From the NCBI GenBank assembly GCA_038881895.1, contig JAVZOV010000002.1, positions 226,961 through 290,960 on the forward strand: a stretch of 64,000 nt of DNA, written 5' to 3'. Position 1 is the first letter of the stretch. Each line of letters opens with the position of its first letter. A program made the translations under genes and the position numbers. This document shows, piece by piece, positions 36,943 through 45,191 of this stretch. This DNA is from Thermoprotei archaeon (lineage in GTDB: Archaea > Thermoproteota > Thermoprotei > Gearchaeales > WAQG01). The notes under the pieces are model-generated. The model was not told where the DNA came from. It did no database searches and saw only the letters and a program-made list of their open reading frames with translations.

Positions 36943-38073
36943 TTATGCTAGGAGCAACTGTGCAACGAAGGATTTATGATAATCAGTGGGAAATCCCGCT
37001 ATGGTAAGTGCAAGGGCATCCCTCAAATGTCTTTGTAGCGGATAATCTTTTGTGATACCATACCCGCCGAATAATTGTAATGTCTCTTTTGAAACTTTTA
37101 CACAAGCTTCTGTTGCATACCACTTAGCCATTGAAGCAATCGTAGATGCCTTCGGGTCCCCTTCCTCAAGTAGTTCAGCTCCATAAAATGCCAGCTGCCT
37201 TGCAGCCTCAACCTCCAAAGCCATTTCCGCTATTTTCCACCCAACGCCTTGAAGCTTACTCATAGTTGAACCGAACATTTCCCGCTCCTTAACATGTTTA
37301 ATTGCCGCCTCAATTGATGCCCTAGCTATTCCAACGGCAAGCATGGTGTCAAGAATCAAAATAGAAAACAAGACCTTTAGCACTATATTTAAACCATTCC
37401 CCTCTTTGCCAATTTTGTTTGCTATATCAACAATGCAATTATCAAAATAGACAACCGCATTACCAATTGCTGTAGCGCCGATGAATTTATTAAGTGCCCC
37501 GACACTTAATCCAGGTGTGTTTCTATCCACCAAAAATAAAGTATAGCCCCCATCAGAACGCATCAGAACAATGAACGCGCGGACAACAGTTGCCAGCTCA
37601 GTAAAAATTTTCTGCACATTTATCACATACTTGTTTTCCTCCGCTTTCGTGCTCAAGGATAATTTTAAGAGGTCCGTTCCGCCTTCTGGTTCAGAATAGG
37701 AGAAAGCCATTAATTTTTCACCTCTGCAGATGGCTGGAAGATATTCATTTTTTTGTTCTTCTGTTCCCCCCTCCAACAGAATTGCACTGCACGCGTCTAA
37801 TATATGAATGATGAATGCGGTGTTAGAACATGCTCCAGCAACTTCCTCCCAAACGACACACGCATCGGTAAGGGTCAACTCTTGACCACCATACTTTTCA
37901 GGGACTCTTAAGCCTAATAGTCCATGTTCGGCTACCTTACTGATATTTTCTAAAGGGACCTGGTTTTGTTCGTCCCAATATGAAGCTTTGGGGACGAGTT
38001 CTTTCTCAACAAATTCCCGTATAGATTTTTGAAGCAAAACTTGCTTCTCATTTAAAAGAGTCATTATTAACAC
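36943..38073 (-). CDS. Acyl-CoA dehydrogenase family protein
   Basis: FAD-dependent dehydrogenase expected to introduce a 2,3 double bond in an acyl-CoA, giving electrons to ETF. Family landmarks are LRVPEKYGGQELTLTDAC, AFSYSEPEGGTD (usually TEPxaGSD), REMFGSTMSKLQGVGWKIAEM, and LQLFGGYGITKDYPLQRHLRDA. In the C-terminal loop where many members have IYEGT with the catalytic Glu, this protein reads TIAGFPTD, so Glu is absent there; the base could be elsewhere, as in isovaleryl- or long-chain enzymes. Length 376 is normal. ATG at 38073 or 38064. No ETF genes are in the window. Confidence 0.88.
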   Translation of the reverse strand: MLIMTLLNEKQVLLQKSIREFVEKELVPKASYWDEQNQVPLENISKVAEHGLLGLRVPEKYGGQELTLTDACVVWEEVAGACSNTAFIIHILDACSAILLEGGTEEQKNEYLPAICRGEKLMAFSYSEPEGGTDLLKLSLSTKAEENKYVINVQKIFTELATVVRAFIVLMRSDGGYTLFLVDRNTPGLSVGALNKFIGATAIGNAVVYFDNCIVDIANKIGKEGNGLNIVLKVLFSILILDTMLAVGIARASIEAAIKHVKEREMFGSTMSKLQGVGWKIAEMALEVEAARQLAFYGAELLEEGDPKASTIASMAKWYATEACVKVSKETLQLFGGYGITKDYPLQRHLRDALALTIAGFPTDYHKSFVAQLLLA

Positions 38074-38144
38074 CCCTTCTTGAATTATGTTTCATGTAGT
38101 ACTCATCCATAAATTTAAGCTTTTTGCGCAACATTTATAAAACG

Positions 38145-38162
38145 TATGAAAATATTTTCATA
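38145..38162. promoter_or_regulatory. Operator palindrome between acyl-CoA dehydrogenase and arsR-type gene
   Basis: TATGAAAATATTTTCATA is a perfect 18-base palindrome in the divergent promoter region. It lies between a plus-strand TATA-like TTTATAAAA (about 38134-38142) and the regulator's start, and roughly 70 bases from the acyl-CoA dehydrogenase ATG, with a minus-strand TATA candidate at about 38110-38119. A dimeric winged-helix ArsR protein could bind it and repress its own gene and possibly the operon. Confidence 0.6.
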
Positions 38163-38179
38163 TAACTAGGTTGAGAAAT

Positions 38180-38554
38180 ATGAAGCAATCCCTCGCTGAA
38201 ACTTGTTATATGTTTTTCTCGACATTGGCTAATCCTACAAGACTAGCCATACTGGAATTGTTGCGTGATGGTCCTAAGAACGTTACACAAATTGCAGAAG
38301 CTTTAAAACAGGAGCAGAGCATGATCTCACATAATTTAAAACTGCTATTAAGGTGTAGTTTTGTATTTTCAGAGCGTAGAAAAAAGGAGCGCATATACTA
38401 CCTAAACAAAGAAACCATGGAAAAACTTTTTAAATTATTTTCGCAGCACGCTGAGAAATATTGTCCAACAGGCGGAAAATGCCTCACAGATAAAGTTTTA
38501 AAGGAGCACAAAAAGAATGAAGCTTCACGACACATATATTCGAAGCGTTTCTAA
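38180..38554 (+). CDS. ArsR-family winged-helix regulator
   Basis: Dimeric winged-helix repressor with the HTH at about 18-75: FFSTLANPTRLAILELLRDGP, VTQIAEALKQEQSMISHNLKLLLRCSFV, then a wing with ERRKKERIYYL. A C-terminal extension contains C-x5-C (YCPTGGKC) that could sense a metal or redox state. The frame can start with TTG at 38171, but the ATG at 38180 is likelier. Divergent from the acyl-CoA dehydrogenase/acs operon with an 18-base palindrome between; control of that operon is inferred. Confidence 0.88.
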   Translation: MKQSLAETCYMFFSTLANPTRLAILELLRDGPKNVTQIAEALKQEQSMISHNLKLLLRCSFVFSERRKKERIYYLNKETMEKLFKLFSQHAEKYCPTGGKCLTDKVLKEHKKNEASRHIYSKRF

Positions 38555-38674
38555 ATAAGAGGGAAGGGATTAAGTGTCAGTGTTTTGACAAAATTTTAAA
38601 TATTACAATTGTAATAAATACTACATAGTAATAAGACGTGCCGCCTCAATGGAAAAACACTATAGGGAATGAAT

Positions 38675-39071
38675 ATGCTACCTCCTTGTGAAGTTGTTGT
38701 AAAATGCTTATTGCCACCAATTCGCTCCACAATCGCAAAAACTCTTATAACAAGGTATAATTTGGCACAGCATAAAGCGGCCGAACTCTTGGGAGTCGGT
38801 CAACCAACCATAAGTCTCTAATAGGAGAATGCGAGGCAAAGCCCTAAGCCTAGAAAACGACGCTGAAATCATGGAATTGATAGAAAATATCGCTAATGCC
38901 TTAACAAGGAGTGCCATTCCCTACAAAGACTTCATTCAAAAAATTTGCCCCATCTGCAAATTAGCACGTGCAAAGGGATTATTGTGCTCGATTCATAAAA
39001 GTTTGGTTCCAACGCTTTTGATTGAAAAATGCGAGTTATGTCTTGCATCGAATGAATTAGAGTGCTTATAA
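38675..39071 (+). pseudogene. Frameshifted HTH regulator with cysteine cluster
   Basis: The first part (ATG 38675 to about 38816) encodes an HTH region ending AAELLGVGQPTISL, then runs into TAA-TAG at 38817. One frame over, an 80-residue frame from ATG 38829 continues the same family: MRGKALSLENDAEIMELI and a C-terminal CPICKLARAKGLLC plus CELC. Comparing with the intact paralogue at 12214, the expected protein is continuous across the break (IS-x-x-x-RG), so a single indel near 38815 has split the gene. It could also be two cooperating short proteins, which seems less likely. Confidence 0.65.
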
Positions 39072-39305
39072 ATGCTTGGACAATATTTAATAACTTTTAG
39101 GGAAGCATTTGAGGCCGCCTTAATAACTACGACGATGTTATCTTACTTGGCGAGAAGCGGTAGACGTGTTTTATCGCGTTATGTTTGATTAGGCGCTGTT
39201 TCAGCGTTAATCGCCAGCGTAATATCGGGCATGTTTGCTTGGCTTGCATATGGTGCCCTTCCGAAAGACCTAAAGTTGCTTTTCAAAAAGTTTGGGTGTT
39301 TTTAA
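39072..39305 (+). pseudogene. Truncated FTR1-family iron permease
   Basis: Starting right after the stop of the preceding frame, MLGQYLITFREAFEAALI matches the FTR1 N-terminus with its RE-x-x-E-A motif (usually REGLEA), followed by a membrane segment and LARSGRRVLSRYV. TGA at 39186 then interrupts the frame, which continues LGAVSALIASVISGMFAWLAYG before a stop at 39303. Only the first two of about seven membrane segments remain. A nonsense codon plus loss of the 3' part make this a pseudogene. Adjacent to the broken Cys-type HTH gene, so the pair may once have been an iron-responsive unit. Confidence 0.6.
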
Positions 39306-39544
39306 TTCCAGATGTTGTTGCAGATTTAAAAGAAGCTGTAGTGATTGTGAAGAGATATGCAAAGCTAGCGCTTTTTGATTGATGATTATCTGATGATCAC
39401 ATTTGCAAGAAAATTTATGTAAATGCTTCTGTTGAAGGTTTGTCTATTTTTGTTGGTTATTGTTAACAGAGATCAGATGATAAAAATTTTTATTCTTTAA
39501 AGAATTTAAACATAATCTATTTATTGTGAGGTGTTTGGTGTTAT

Positions 39545-40402
39545 GTGGTGAGTGTCTTGGGTGGGCATGGGTTACGTCCGTCTTTGAACGTTGTTTTGAC
39601 GGGCCTTTGTGCTGCTTTATATGCTGTTGGTGCTTATGCTACGGCGTATATTCCATCTCCATGGGGTTTTGGGCAGTTTCGTCCAGCAGTTGTTATACCA
39701 GCTGTCTTTGCTGTCGTCTTTGGTCCTTGGGTTGGTGGTGTAGGGTCAGCCATTGGAACGTTGATTGCTGATTCTGCTAAGCATGGAACGCTTTATGTGG
39801 GTAGTCTTATTGCTGCTGTGCCTGGAAACTTTATCGGGTTTTTTATACTTGGCTACTTGATGAGGAAGAGGTTTAGCTGGGGAAGGTTCATTCTTGCATC
39901 AAACTTAACGCTTGTCATTGGAAATGTTATTGTGGCATTTTTATACATCTTCTTGTATAGGGTGCTTTACGCTCAGGCTTTACAAATGCCTGTTGAGTCG
40001 TTGGTGATGCTCTCCATCGGATTGACAATATACTGGTACGTAACGATGCTTCCATTCGTCCTTACAATCGCTCCTATTCTTATAAGGGCGGTTGCTGTAG
40101 CTTTCCCTGAAATGGTTTCTGAGGATATTAGGATTAATTCACTTAAAAAAGAAATTCCAAAGACAGAGTTTGGCTTTGCCTTAGCTATCCCAGGGATGCT
40201 TATACTATCGACGGGGATAGTGATTGCCTACACACCTTTTGGAAGCTATCTTGCAACGAGCTTTCCAAAAACTTTCACTCCGACAGTCATGGAACTCCTC
40301 CAGTTACTCTTTTATCTAAGTGGCGTAGCGCTCTTGATTCTGGGTTTAGCATCTCTAGGTGTGAAGTCCTTCTTAATTCGGAAAATGGCAAATAATTCTT
40401 AG
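39545..40402 (+). CDS. ECF transporter S component-like membrane protein
   Basis: Integral membrane protein with about seven hydrophobic segments. Residues about 12-150 resemble the substrate-binding S component of energy-coupling factor vitamin transporters: LTGLCAALYAVGAYAT, the QFRPAVVIPAVFAVVFGPWVGGVGSAIGTLIAD loop and PGNFIGFFILGYLM. An additional C-terminal part (about 200-285) adds two more membrane segments, making it longer than typical S proteins (~180). No ECF ATPase or T component is nearby, so it may use modules encoded elsewhere. The start is GTG at 39545 with GTGAGGTG upstream. Ligand unknown. Confidence 0.75.
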   Translation: MVSVLGGHGLRPSLNVVLTGLCAALYAVGAYATAYIPSPWGFGQFRPAVVIPAVFAVVFGPWVGGVGSAIGTLIADSAKHGTLYVGSLIAAVPGNFIGFFILGYLMRKRFSWGRFILASNLTLVIGNVIVAFLYIFLYRVLYAQALQMPVESLVMLSIGLTIYWYVTMLPFVLTIAPILIRAVAVAFPEMVSEDIRINSLKKEIPKTEFGFALAIPGMLILSTGIVIAYTPFGSYLATSFPKTFTPTVMELLQLLFYLSGVALLILGLASLGVKSFLIRKMANNS

Positions 40403-40767
40403 CAAAGTGTGGTATGATATGCGTTTATGTTTAAATACGCATTCACTAACTCGAGGTATGGTTCCTAATCATATTGATAGGAAGTTGATGTATTTGCATA
40501 TCCTTTGTGAGTTCAGGGTAAAATGCAATGCCAATTATTTTGCTATAAGTTTTTGGATTTAATCGATCAAATAAAATGGTTTCTATAGAATCTATTCGAA
40601 TTCAATGAGAACTTTTTTCATTCATGCAGAGTTATAAATTCTACACAAAATTAAATATTGCAATCTGAATTTACTCGGATTTAGAGTTGTAGCGTTTAAA
40701 ACGTGTTAAATAGAAGATGTTGAAGAAGTTTCTAGGGGTTATATTAAGAATTATGTTAAGGAAAAAC
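40403..40767. other. Intergenic region with one possible short ORF
   Basis: AT-rich. A TATA-like TTTAAATA (about 40430-40437) precedes an ATG at 40458 that opens a 34-codon frame to 40562 (begins MVPNHIDRKLMYLH); it has no recognisable family and may be chance. From about 40680 onward the sequence may include more decayed cas DNA, but only the part from 40768 can be aligned to cas2. Confidence 0.2.
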
Positions 40768-40842
40768 CATACTTCGAACAACAGCATATATGAAAAAGAA
40801 AACCTTGGAATAATAAAAGGGAGAAGAACAACAATAATATAA
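40768..40842 (+). pseudogene. Relic of the cas2 3' end
   Basis: Reads ILRTTAYMKK, then after a one-base deletion NLGIIKG and TTII-stop at 40840, matching the C-terminus of the intact Cas2 at 25984-26259 (ILRTTAYLKKENLGVIKGESTTII). DNA identity is also high (for example ACAATAATATAAA at the stop). It is directly followed by a leader and array in the same order as at array 1, only on the opposite strand. Confidence 0.75.
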
Positions 40843-40969
40843 AACTCCTATATAAAACTCCTAACCGTCGATCAAACATTATTAGGTTCTAATCCTAAAT
40901 CGACGGGAATTATCACAGAAAAGCCACAAAAAAACTATAAAACAGAAAATAATCAATTTCACCTTGGCA
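40843..40969 (+). promoter_or_regulatory. Leader of CRISPR array 2, homologous to leader 1
   Basis: Contains CTAACCGTCGATCAAACAT, the matching arm ATCGACGG (40899-40906) and ATCACAGAAAAGCCACAAAA, which align with CTAACAGTCGATCAAACAT, GATCGACAGG and ATCACCGAAAAAGCCGCAAAA of leader 1. The inverted repeat CCGTCGAT...ATCGACGG spans 40865-40906. It is about 38 bases longer than leader 1 before the first (degenerate) repeat. Confidence 0.75.
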
Positions 40970-42128
40970 CCACGAGAATACCTATATAAGGATTTAAACA
41001 CATTATAAATCTTGATTACACCGTTCAGCTGAGCAGGGGTTTTAAGAATACCTATAAGGGCTTGAAACTCAAAAAGAAAACTAGTTGTTAAAAATCCAAC
41101 TACAGTTTTAAGAATACCTATAAGGGCTTGAAACCCTTCTTTTATTTCATGAGCATTAGCGACAAGCTCAGTTTTAAGAATACCTATAAGGGCTTGAAAC
41201 TTCCTACTGGCACCCAGCTCATTTTTCTTCACTTTTGTTTTAAGAATACCTATAAGGGCTTGAAACCGGTTGCACTGACGATCGTTCCCGCAGGTGCTGA
41301 TGGTTTTAAGAATACCTATAAGGGCTTGAAACTATAGATCCTAAAACATATATAGTGTGGTGGTGAAAGTTTTAAGAATACCTATAAGGGCTTGAAACCG
41401 TCTTTATACCAATTGAGAAGTGGCTGTATACTGCGTTTTAAGAATACCTATAAGGGCTTGAAACCATAAAAACGTATAAAAAACCAAAAATAAAAAATGA
41501 GTTTTAAGAATACCTATAAGGGCTTGAAACCATTTGGGTTATCCTCATGCGTAAATTGATATCCAAGTTTTAAGAATACCTATAAGGGCTTGAAACGAAA
41601 AGTTGAAAGGTGATGAAAAATGAAAAATAAAAGTTTTAAGAATACCTATAAGGGCTTGAAACGATTTATGATGGTTGCGGGCAGTAAAGAATCGATCGGG
41701 TTTTAAGAATACCTATAAGGGCTTGAAACCTCGATTACCTTGTTAATATACTCATCACTAAAATTAGTTTTAAGAATACCTATAAGGGCTTGAAACGCAC
41801 ATTTCAATAGAAGCCTGCCAAAAGTCGGTATTGGTTTTAAGAATACCTATAAGGGCTTGAAACGATATATTCCAAGTTGTTCTCGCTGTTTTGCGATTTG
41901 TTTTAAGAATACCTATAAGGGCTTGAAACGGTATCGAACTTCTCAAAGATGCAGGTTATGACATAGTTTTAAGAATACCTATAAGGGCTTGAAACCAGTT
42001 ACAGCATACGTGAAGTTCAGAAAGTTCACATGTTTTAAGAATACCTATAAGGGCTTGAAACACAATAATTCATAATCATATTTCGCTTTATTGTAAGCGT
42101 TTTATACATCCTACAAGTTCACAGTTTA
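40970..42128 (+). CRISPR. CRISPR array 2: 16 intact repeats plus degenerate repeats at both ends
   Basis: Sixteen 30-base repeats (41039-42061) begin GTTTTAAGAATACC and end TATAAGGGCTTGAAAC on the plus strand; spacers are 36-37 bases. They equal array 1 repeats in transcript sense except at positions 4-7. A degenerate repeat (about 40970-40999, GAGAATACCTATATAAGG then ATTTAAAC) stands at the leader side with a 39-base spacer, and a decayed terminal repeat (from 42099, GTTTTATACATCCTACAAG) follows a 37-base spacer at the far end. No functional cas gene is adjacent; the I-B proteins of array 1 presumably process it. Confidence 0.96.
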
Positions 42129-42338
42129 AAGCACCAGCAATTCAAAGCACCCACTTAGCTTTTACTAGTCCAAGCCAATAAAACCCAAAAGTTCCGTTAG
42201 TCATCGATAAAAGAATATTAGAGGAGAACTTTGGGATAGATTCTGAATATTTTTGAATAGACTGTCGACTTTGATGGTGAGGAGTGTTGGATATAAATGT
42301 AGACTCTGCCTAAATTAAAAAGTCGAAGAATAGGTTTA

Positions 42339-43124
42339 CTAAACTGCTTTGGCGATTATGTTTAGGCTTGTTAGTGGGGTCATGGGCTGTAATGTTGATA
42401 TATTTCCGTAACTGGCGATTGTTTCCCATCCAGCCCTTTCGAGAAGCCCGACAAGCTCGCTTAGGCTATATATGTGAAGTTGAAAATCTACTTTGTCAAT
42501 GAATTGTAGGTCGTTTCCATGCTTTTTATAGAATATCCATGTTGTTTTTAGTTGGGCTTTTCGCGGATCATAGTTTCTGTTCTCCAAGATTACGAGGTCA
42601 TCTATTTCGGAATAAGAGGTTGGTGTAAACTTCAGGGAAAAGAATTCCGTGTGAGCTGTTTCGAGGATGAACAGTATTGCGCCTTTCCTTGATAGTTCTC
42701 TTGCCTGTTTAAAGACGCTATACTCCTCTTCTTGAGAAAAATAACCTATGGAAGTCCAAGCATTTACAACCACGTCGAAGGGTTCAGAGATTCCCTTGAG
42801 AACCTCTTTTAGCTGTCGCACGTCTCCCTCAACAAAACTTATTCTATCCGTTACACCATGCTCCGCTGCTTTTCTGTTGGCGTCTTCTATAAAAGCCCTA
42901 GAAACGTCCACACCAACAGCTTTAAAACCCTTCCTAGCCATATAAACCGAGACGCGGCCATTTCCACAACATAGATCAAGAAGGTTACCAGAGACTATGC
43001 CGAAACCGCTAAGCACTTTCAACATCCCGTTAACAAGATCTTCTGTCACAGCCCATCTTTTATCAAGAATTTTTAGGAAGATGTCTGCCCTTTTAATGAA
43101 TAATTTGCTAATCCATTCCTCCAT
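42339..43124 (-). CDS. Class I SAM-dependent methyltransferase
   Basis: Rossmann-fold methyltransferase with motif I LLDLCCGNGRVSVYMA (about residues 48-63), the acidic end of strand 2 VGVDVSRAFI, motif around FVEGDVRQL, and post-motif FDVVVNAWTSIGYF. Length 261. No signal or membrane segment. It stands alone in the island between array 2 and the peptide cluster, with GC content above that of core genes. Substrate unknown; the ISxGYF loop resembles small-molecule methyltransferases. Confidence 0.85.
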   Translation of the reverse strand: MEEWISKLFIKRADIFLKILDKRWAVTEDLVNGMLKVLSGFGIVSGNLLDLCCGNGRVSVYMARKGFKAVGVDVSRAFIEDANRKAAEHGVTDRISFVEGDVRQLKEVLKGISEPFDVVVNAWTSIGYFSQEEEYSVFKQARELSRKGAILFILETAHTEFFSLKFTPTSYSEIDDLVILENRNYDPRKAQLKTTWIFYKKHGNDLQFIDKVDFQLHIYSLSELVGLLERAGWETIASYGNISTLQPMTPLTSLNIIAKAV

Positions 43125-43722
43125 ACGGAAGGCTCCAACGTTTTGGCTGAAGCTAGGAATATCCTTAAACCTCCTCTATACTCATTGATTGCCCTATAGA
43201 TCCCATTGGGAAACTCGATAGTTTTTTAACCATCAGCAAGCACCACAAATAAACCATCACAACTTTAGGTATTTAAATCTTATTTTCAGATTTCCTTAAA
43301 TTCTGAAAACAATTATTAACGGAAAAAGCCAGTTTTGGACTGTTTAAAATAGAAAAAGAAGGGGGATTGAGCTCGGCGAACTCATACTCAAACAGGACAG
43401 TCTCATAGTTACTGTTAGAAAAGAGGTGGAGCTAAATCATACTTTATGAGAGTTCTTTTATGCCAGTCTATGATTCTTGAAAACTTAAATTTAAAGCGTT
43501 CTATTAGTCGCTGCTAAGAGAGAAGCGACGAGCAGTTGTCAATTCACTTAGACGTTATTAATGGAAAAGGTGGCATTGCAAATTTTTTAACGTTGCAAGT
43601 TTTGCCTTGGAATTGAGTTCCATTATTAGTTGCAAAAGCTTTATATACTTAAAAAAAAAAAAAAAGAATCTTAAGGTCGGAGGTGAGGTTAAACCTCTTA
43701 AGTTTAATGGAGGTGTGTATGA
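43125..43722. other. Intergenic region with gene relic, hairpin and promoter
   Basis: No complete gene. At 43351-43449 the plus strand reads GIELGELILKQDSLIVTVRK and EVELNHTL then a stop, with a TAA just upstream and no start, so it looks like the last third of a lost small gene that I do not recognise. A hairpin GTCGCT...AGCGAC is at 43507-43529. A 15-base poly-A run (43651-43665) and GAGGT-TAA-ACCTC hairpin (43685-43697) lie in the 5' leader of the next gene. Confidence 0.35.
43634..43649 (+). promoter_or_regulatory. BRE/TATA promoter of the Cys-rich precursor gene
   Basis: AAAAGC followed by TTATATACT (43641-43649) is a good archaeal BRE-TATA pair; transcription would start near 43671, giving a leader of about 50 bases with GGAGGTG as ribosome site just before the ATG at 43723. 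The strength of both elements suggests good expression. Confidence 0.55.
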
Positions 43723-45078
43723 ATGAAGGCCTATTCTGTTTTGGAGATGCGTAGTCAGAGGTTGATTGCTGTTGGTCTTGTCACTGTGCTTTTGATTGCT
43801 TTCGTTGCGGTGCCCGCAGCCTTTACTGAAACGTCTGGGGCTGGAGCTTATGAGAACATAAGTGTTGATACGGCTTACAACATGATAAAGAAGAAACAAG
43901 TAAGCCTTGTTTTGGATGTTAGAAACCAGAGCGAATATAATCTGGGGCATTTATATGGTGCTGTTCTCATACCAGTTTACGAGCTTGAAGATAGAATAAG
44001 CGAAATACAGAAGCATATGAACGATCCAATAATAGTTTACAGTAAATCAGGATACAGAAGCCAGACAGCATGTGAAATTCTCGTTAACCACGGCTTTACA
44101 AAAGTCTACAACATGCTTGGCGGAATAACGGCTTGGATGGAAGCAGGATACCCAATCTATACAACTTACCACTACATCACAGTAGGCATAGTCAACAAAG
44201 AAATCCTATTGCAAATAGACCCACTACTATTGCATCAGACCGTTTGCACGTCATGCGGTTGCCAATCATGCCCTAAAAACCAAACATGCCAAAGCACTAA
44301 CGCTCCATCAAATATTACAGTTACCACAATAGAACAGAACGAAAGCGTCACAATAAAACTGATAACGTTTAAAGTGAATGGCACAACCTACGAAGTAACA
44401 GTCACCCAAACTTTGCTGTGGAGTTATAACGAACTTACAGATAAAATTAACAGAACAGCCAGATTTGTTTCAACGGAAATCGCTGCGCAGAACATGTCCA
44501 TGCAATTCTACAGCCTCAGCTACATAGTGCGGCATAAAGAATACAACCTAACCGTGCTAACAACGCTTACACCGCGAGACTCGGAAACCTACAACAGCTC
44601 ATTTACAGTTATTAACTATGCGCCTGCAGGCAAATCTGAAATCGTATCACTGGAGTTTGTGAAGTTTAATTCTTCCGTTACTTTATCGCAGCAATACGCC
44701 ATCTTAGGCAAAGTCGCCAAGGAAATAGGTAAAATCTACGAGAAGAGCGGAGACGAAAACCTTGCACAGCTTGCGCAAAGCTACTACACTATGGAGAAAG
44801 AAGCCAAATATCTGTCTAGGCTGGTAGGAAAACAACTACAAGAATATGATAGAGAAATCCTCAAAAGCTCCGCAGTCTTGATGGACGACTTCTGGTGTGA
44901 TCTTTACTGTCAAATCGCTTGTTATGCTGCTTATGCGGTGATAGTAGCGGCATGCATTTATGGTGGCGTTGTAACTTACGGTGGTTTATTGGTAGCTTGT
45001 TTATACCTGTTAACTGAGGGATGGGACTATTGGGAGTACTTTTGTGACATAGTGTGCTATCTCATTTGTGGCGGGTGA
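43723..45078 (+). CDS. Secreted rhodanese-like precursor with C-terminal Cys-rich (halocin C8-like) domain
   Basis: Residues 1-40 form a Sec signal peptide (hydrophobic core LIAVGLVTVLLIAFVAV). A rhodanese-like domain follows (about 46-147, LVLDVRNQSEYNLGHLYGA), but the active loop reads IVYSKSGYRS, so the catalytic Cys is Ser107 and sulfurtransfer is unlikely. After a CTSCGCQSC segment (175-183) comes a Thr/Asn-rich region; 11 N-glycosylation sequons imply an extracellular location. Residues ~380-451 are hydrophobic and hold eight Cys (392, 396, 400, 411, 426, 441, 445, 449). Long N-terminal domain plus ~70-residue Cys-rich tail is the plan of the halocin C8 precursor, so the tail may be a released antimicrobial peptide and the front part immunity or carrier. 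Inference, not proof. Confidence 0.6.
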   Translation: MKAYSVLEMRSQRLIAVGLVTVLLIAFVAVPAAFTETSGAGAYENISVDTAYNMIKKKQVSLVLDVRNQSEYNLGHLYGAVLIPVYELEDRISEIQKHMNDPIIVYSKSGYRSQTACEILVNHGFTKVYNMLGGITAWMEAGYPIYTTYHYITVGIVNKEILLQIDPLLLHQTVCTSCGCQSCPKNQTCQSTNAPSNITVTTIEQNESVTIKLITFKVNGTTYEVTVTQTLLWSYNELTDKINRTARFVSTEIAAQNMSMQFYSLSYIVRHKEYNLTVLTTLTPRDSETYNSSFTVINYAPAGKSEIVSLEFVKFNSSVTLSQQYAILGKVAKEIGKIYEKSGDENLAQLAQSYYTMEKEAKYLSRLVGKQLQEYDREILKSSAVLMDDFWCDLYCQIACYAAYAVIVAACIYGGVVTYGGLLVACLYLLTEGWDYWEYFCDIVCYLICGG

Positions 45079-45191
45079 CGACCTTTTAGACATATTACTG
45101 CAACCTCTGAGAAGGTGGGCTTAAGTTGCTATGTCTGAAACATGCACATAACCTTTTTATTTTTTACTTAAACAATATAGGTGAGGGTAAG

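Noticed and set aside
39185-39382. 65-codon plus-strand frame after the FTR1 relic
   Set aside because: Mostly an alternative frame of the permease relic; its last part (LIPDVVADLKEAVVIVKRY) looks protein-like but is too short to assign.
39400-39544. Possible thiamine-type riboswitch before the ECF S component
   Set aside because: No CUGAGA or ACCUGAUC-like core could be found; sequence is simply AT-rich.
43558-43950. 130-codon minus-strand frame opposite the start of the Cys-rich precursor gene
   Set aside because: Contains a poly-Phe run from the 15-base A tract in the leader and is antisense to a signal peptide and rhodanese coding region.
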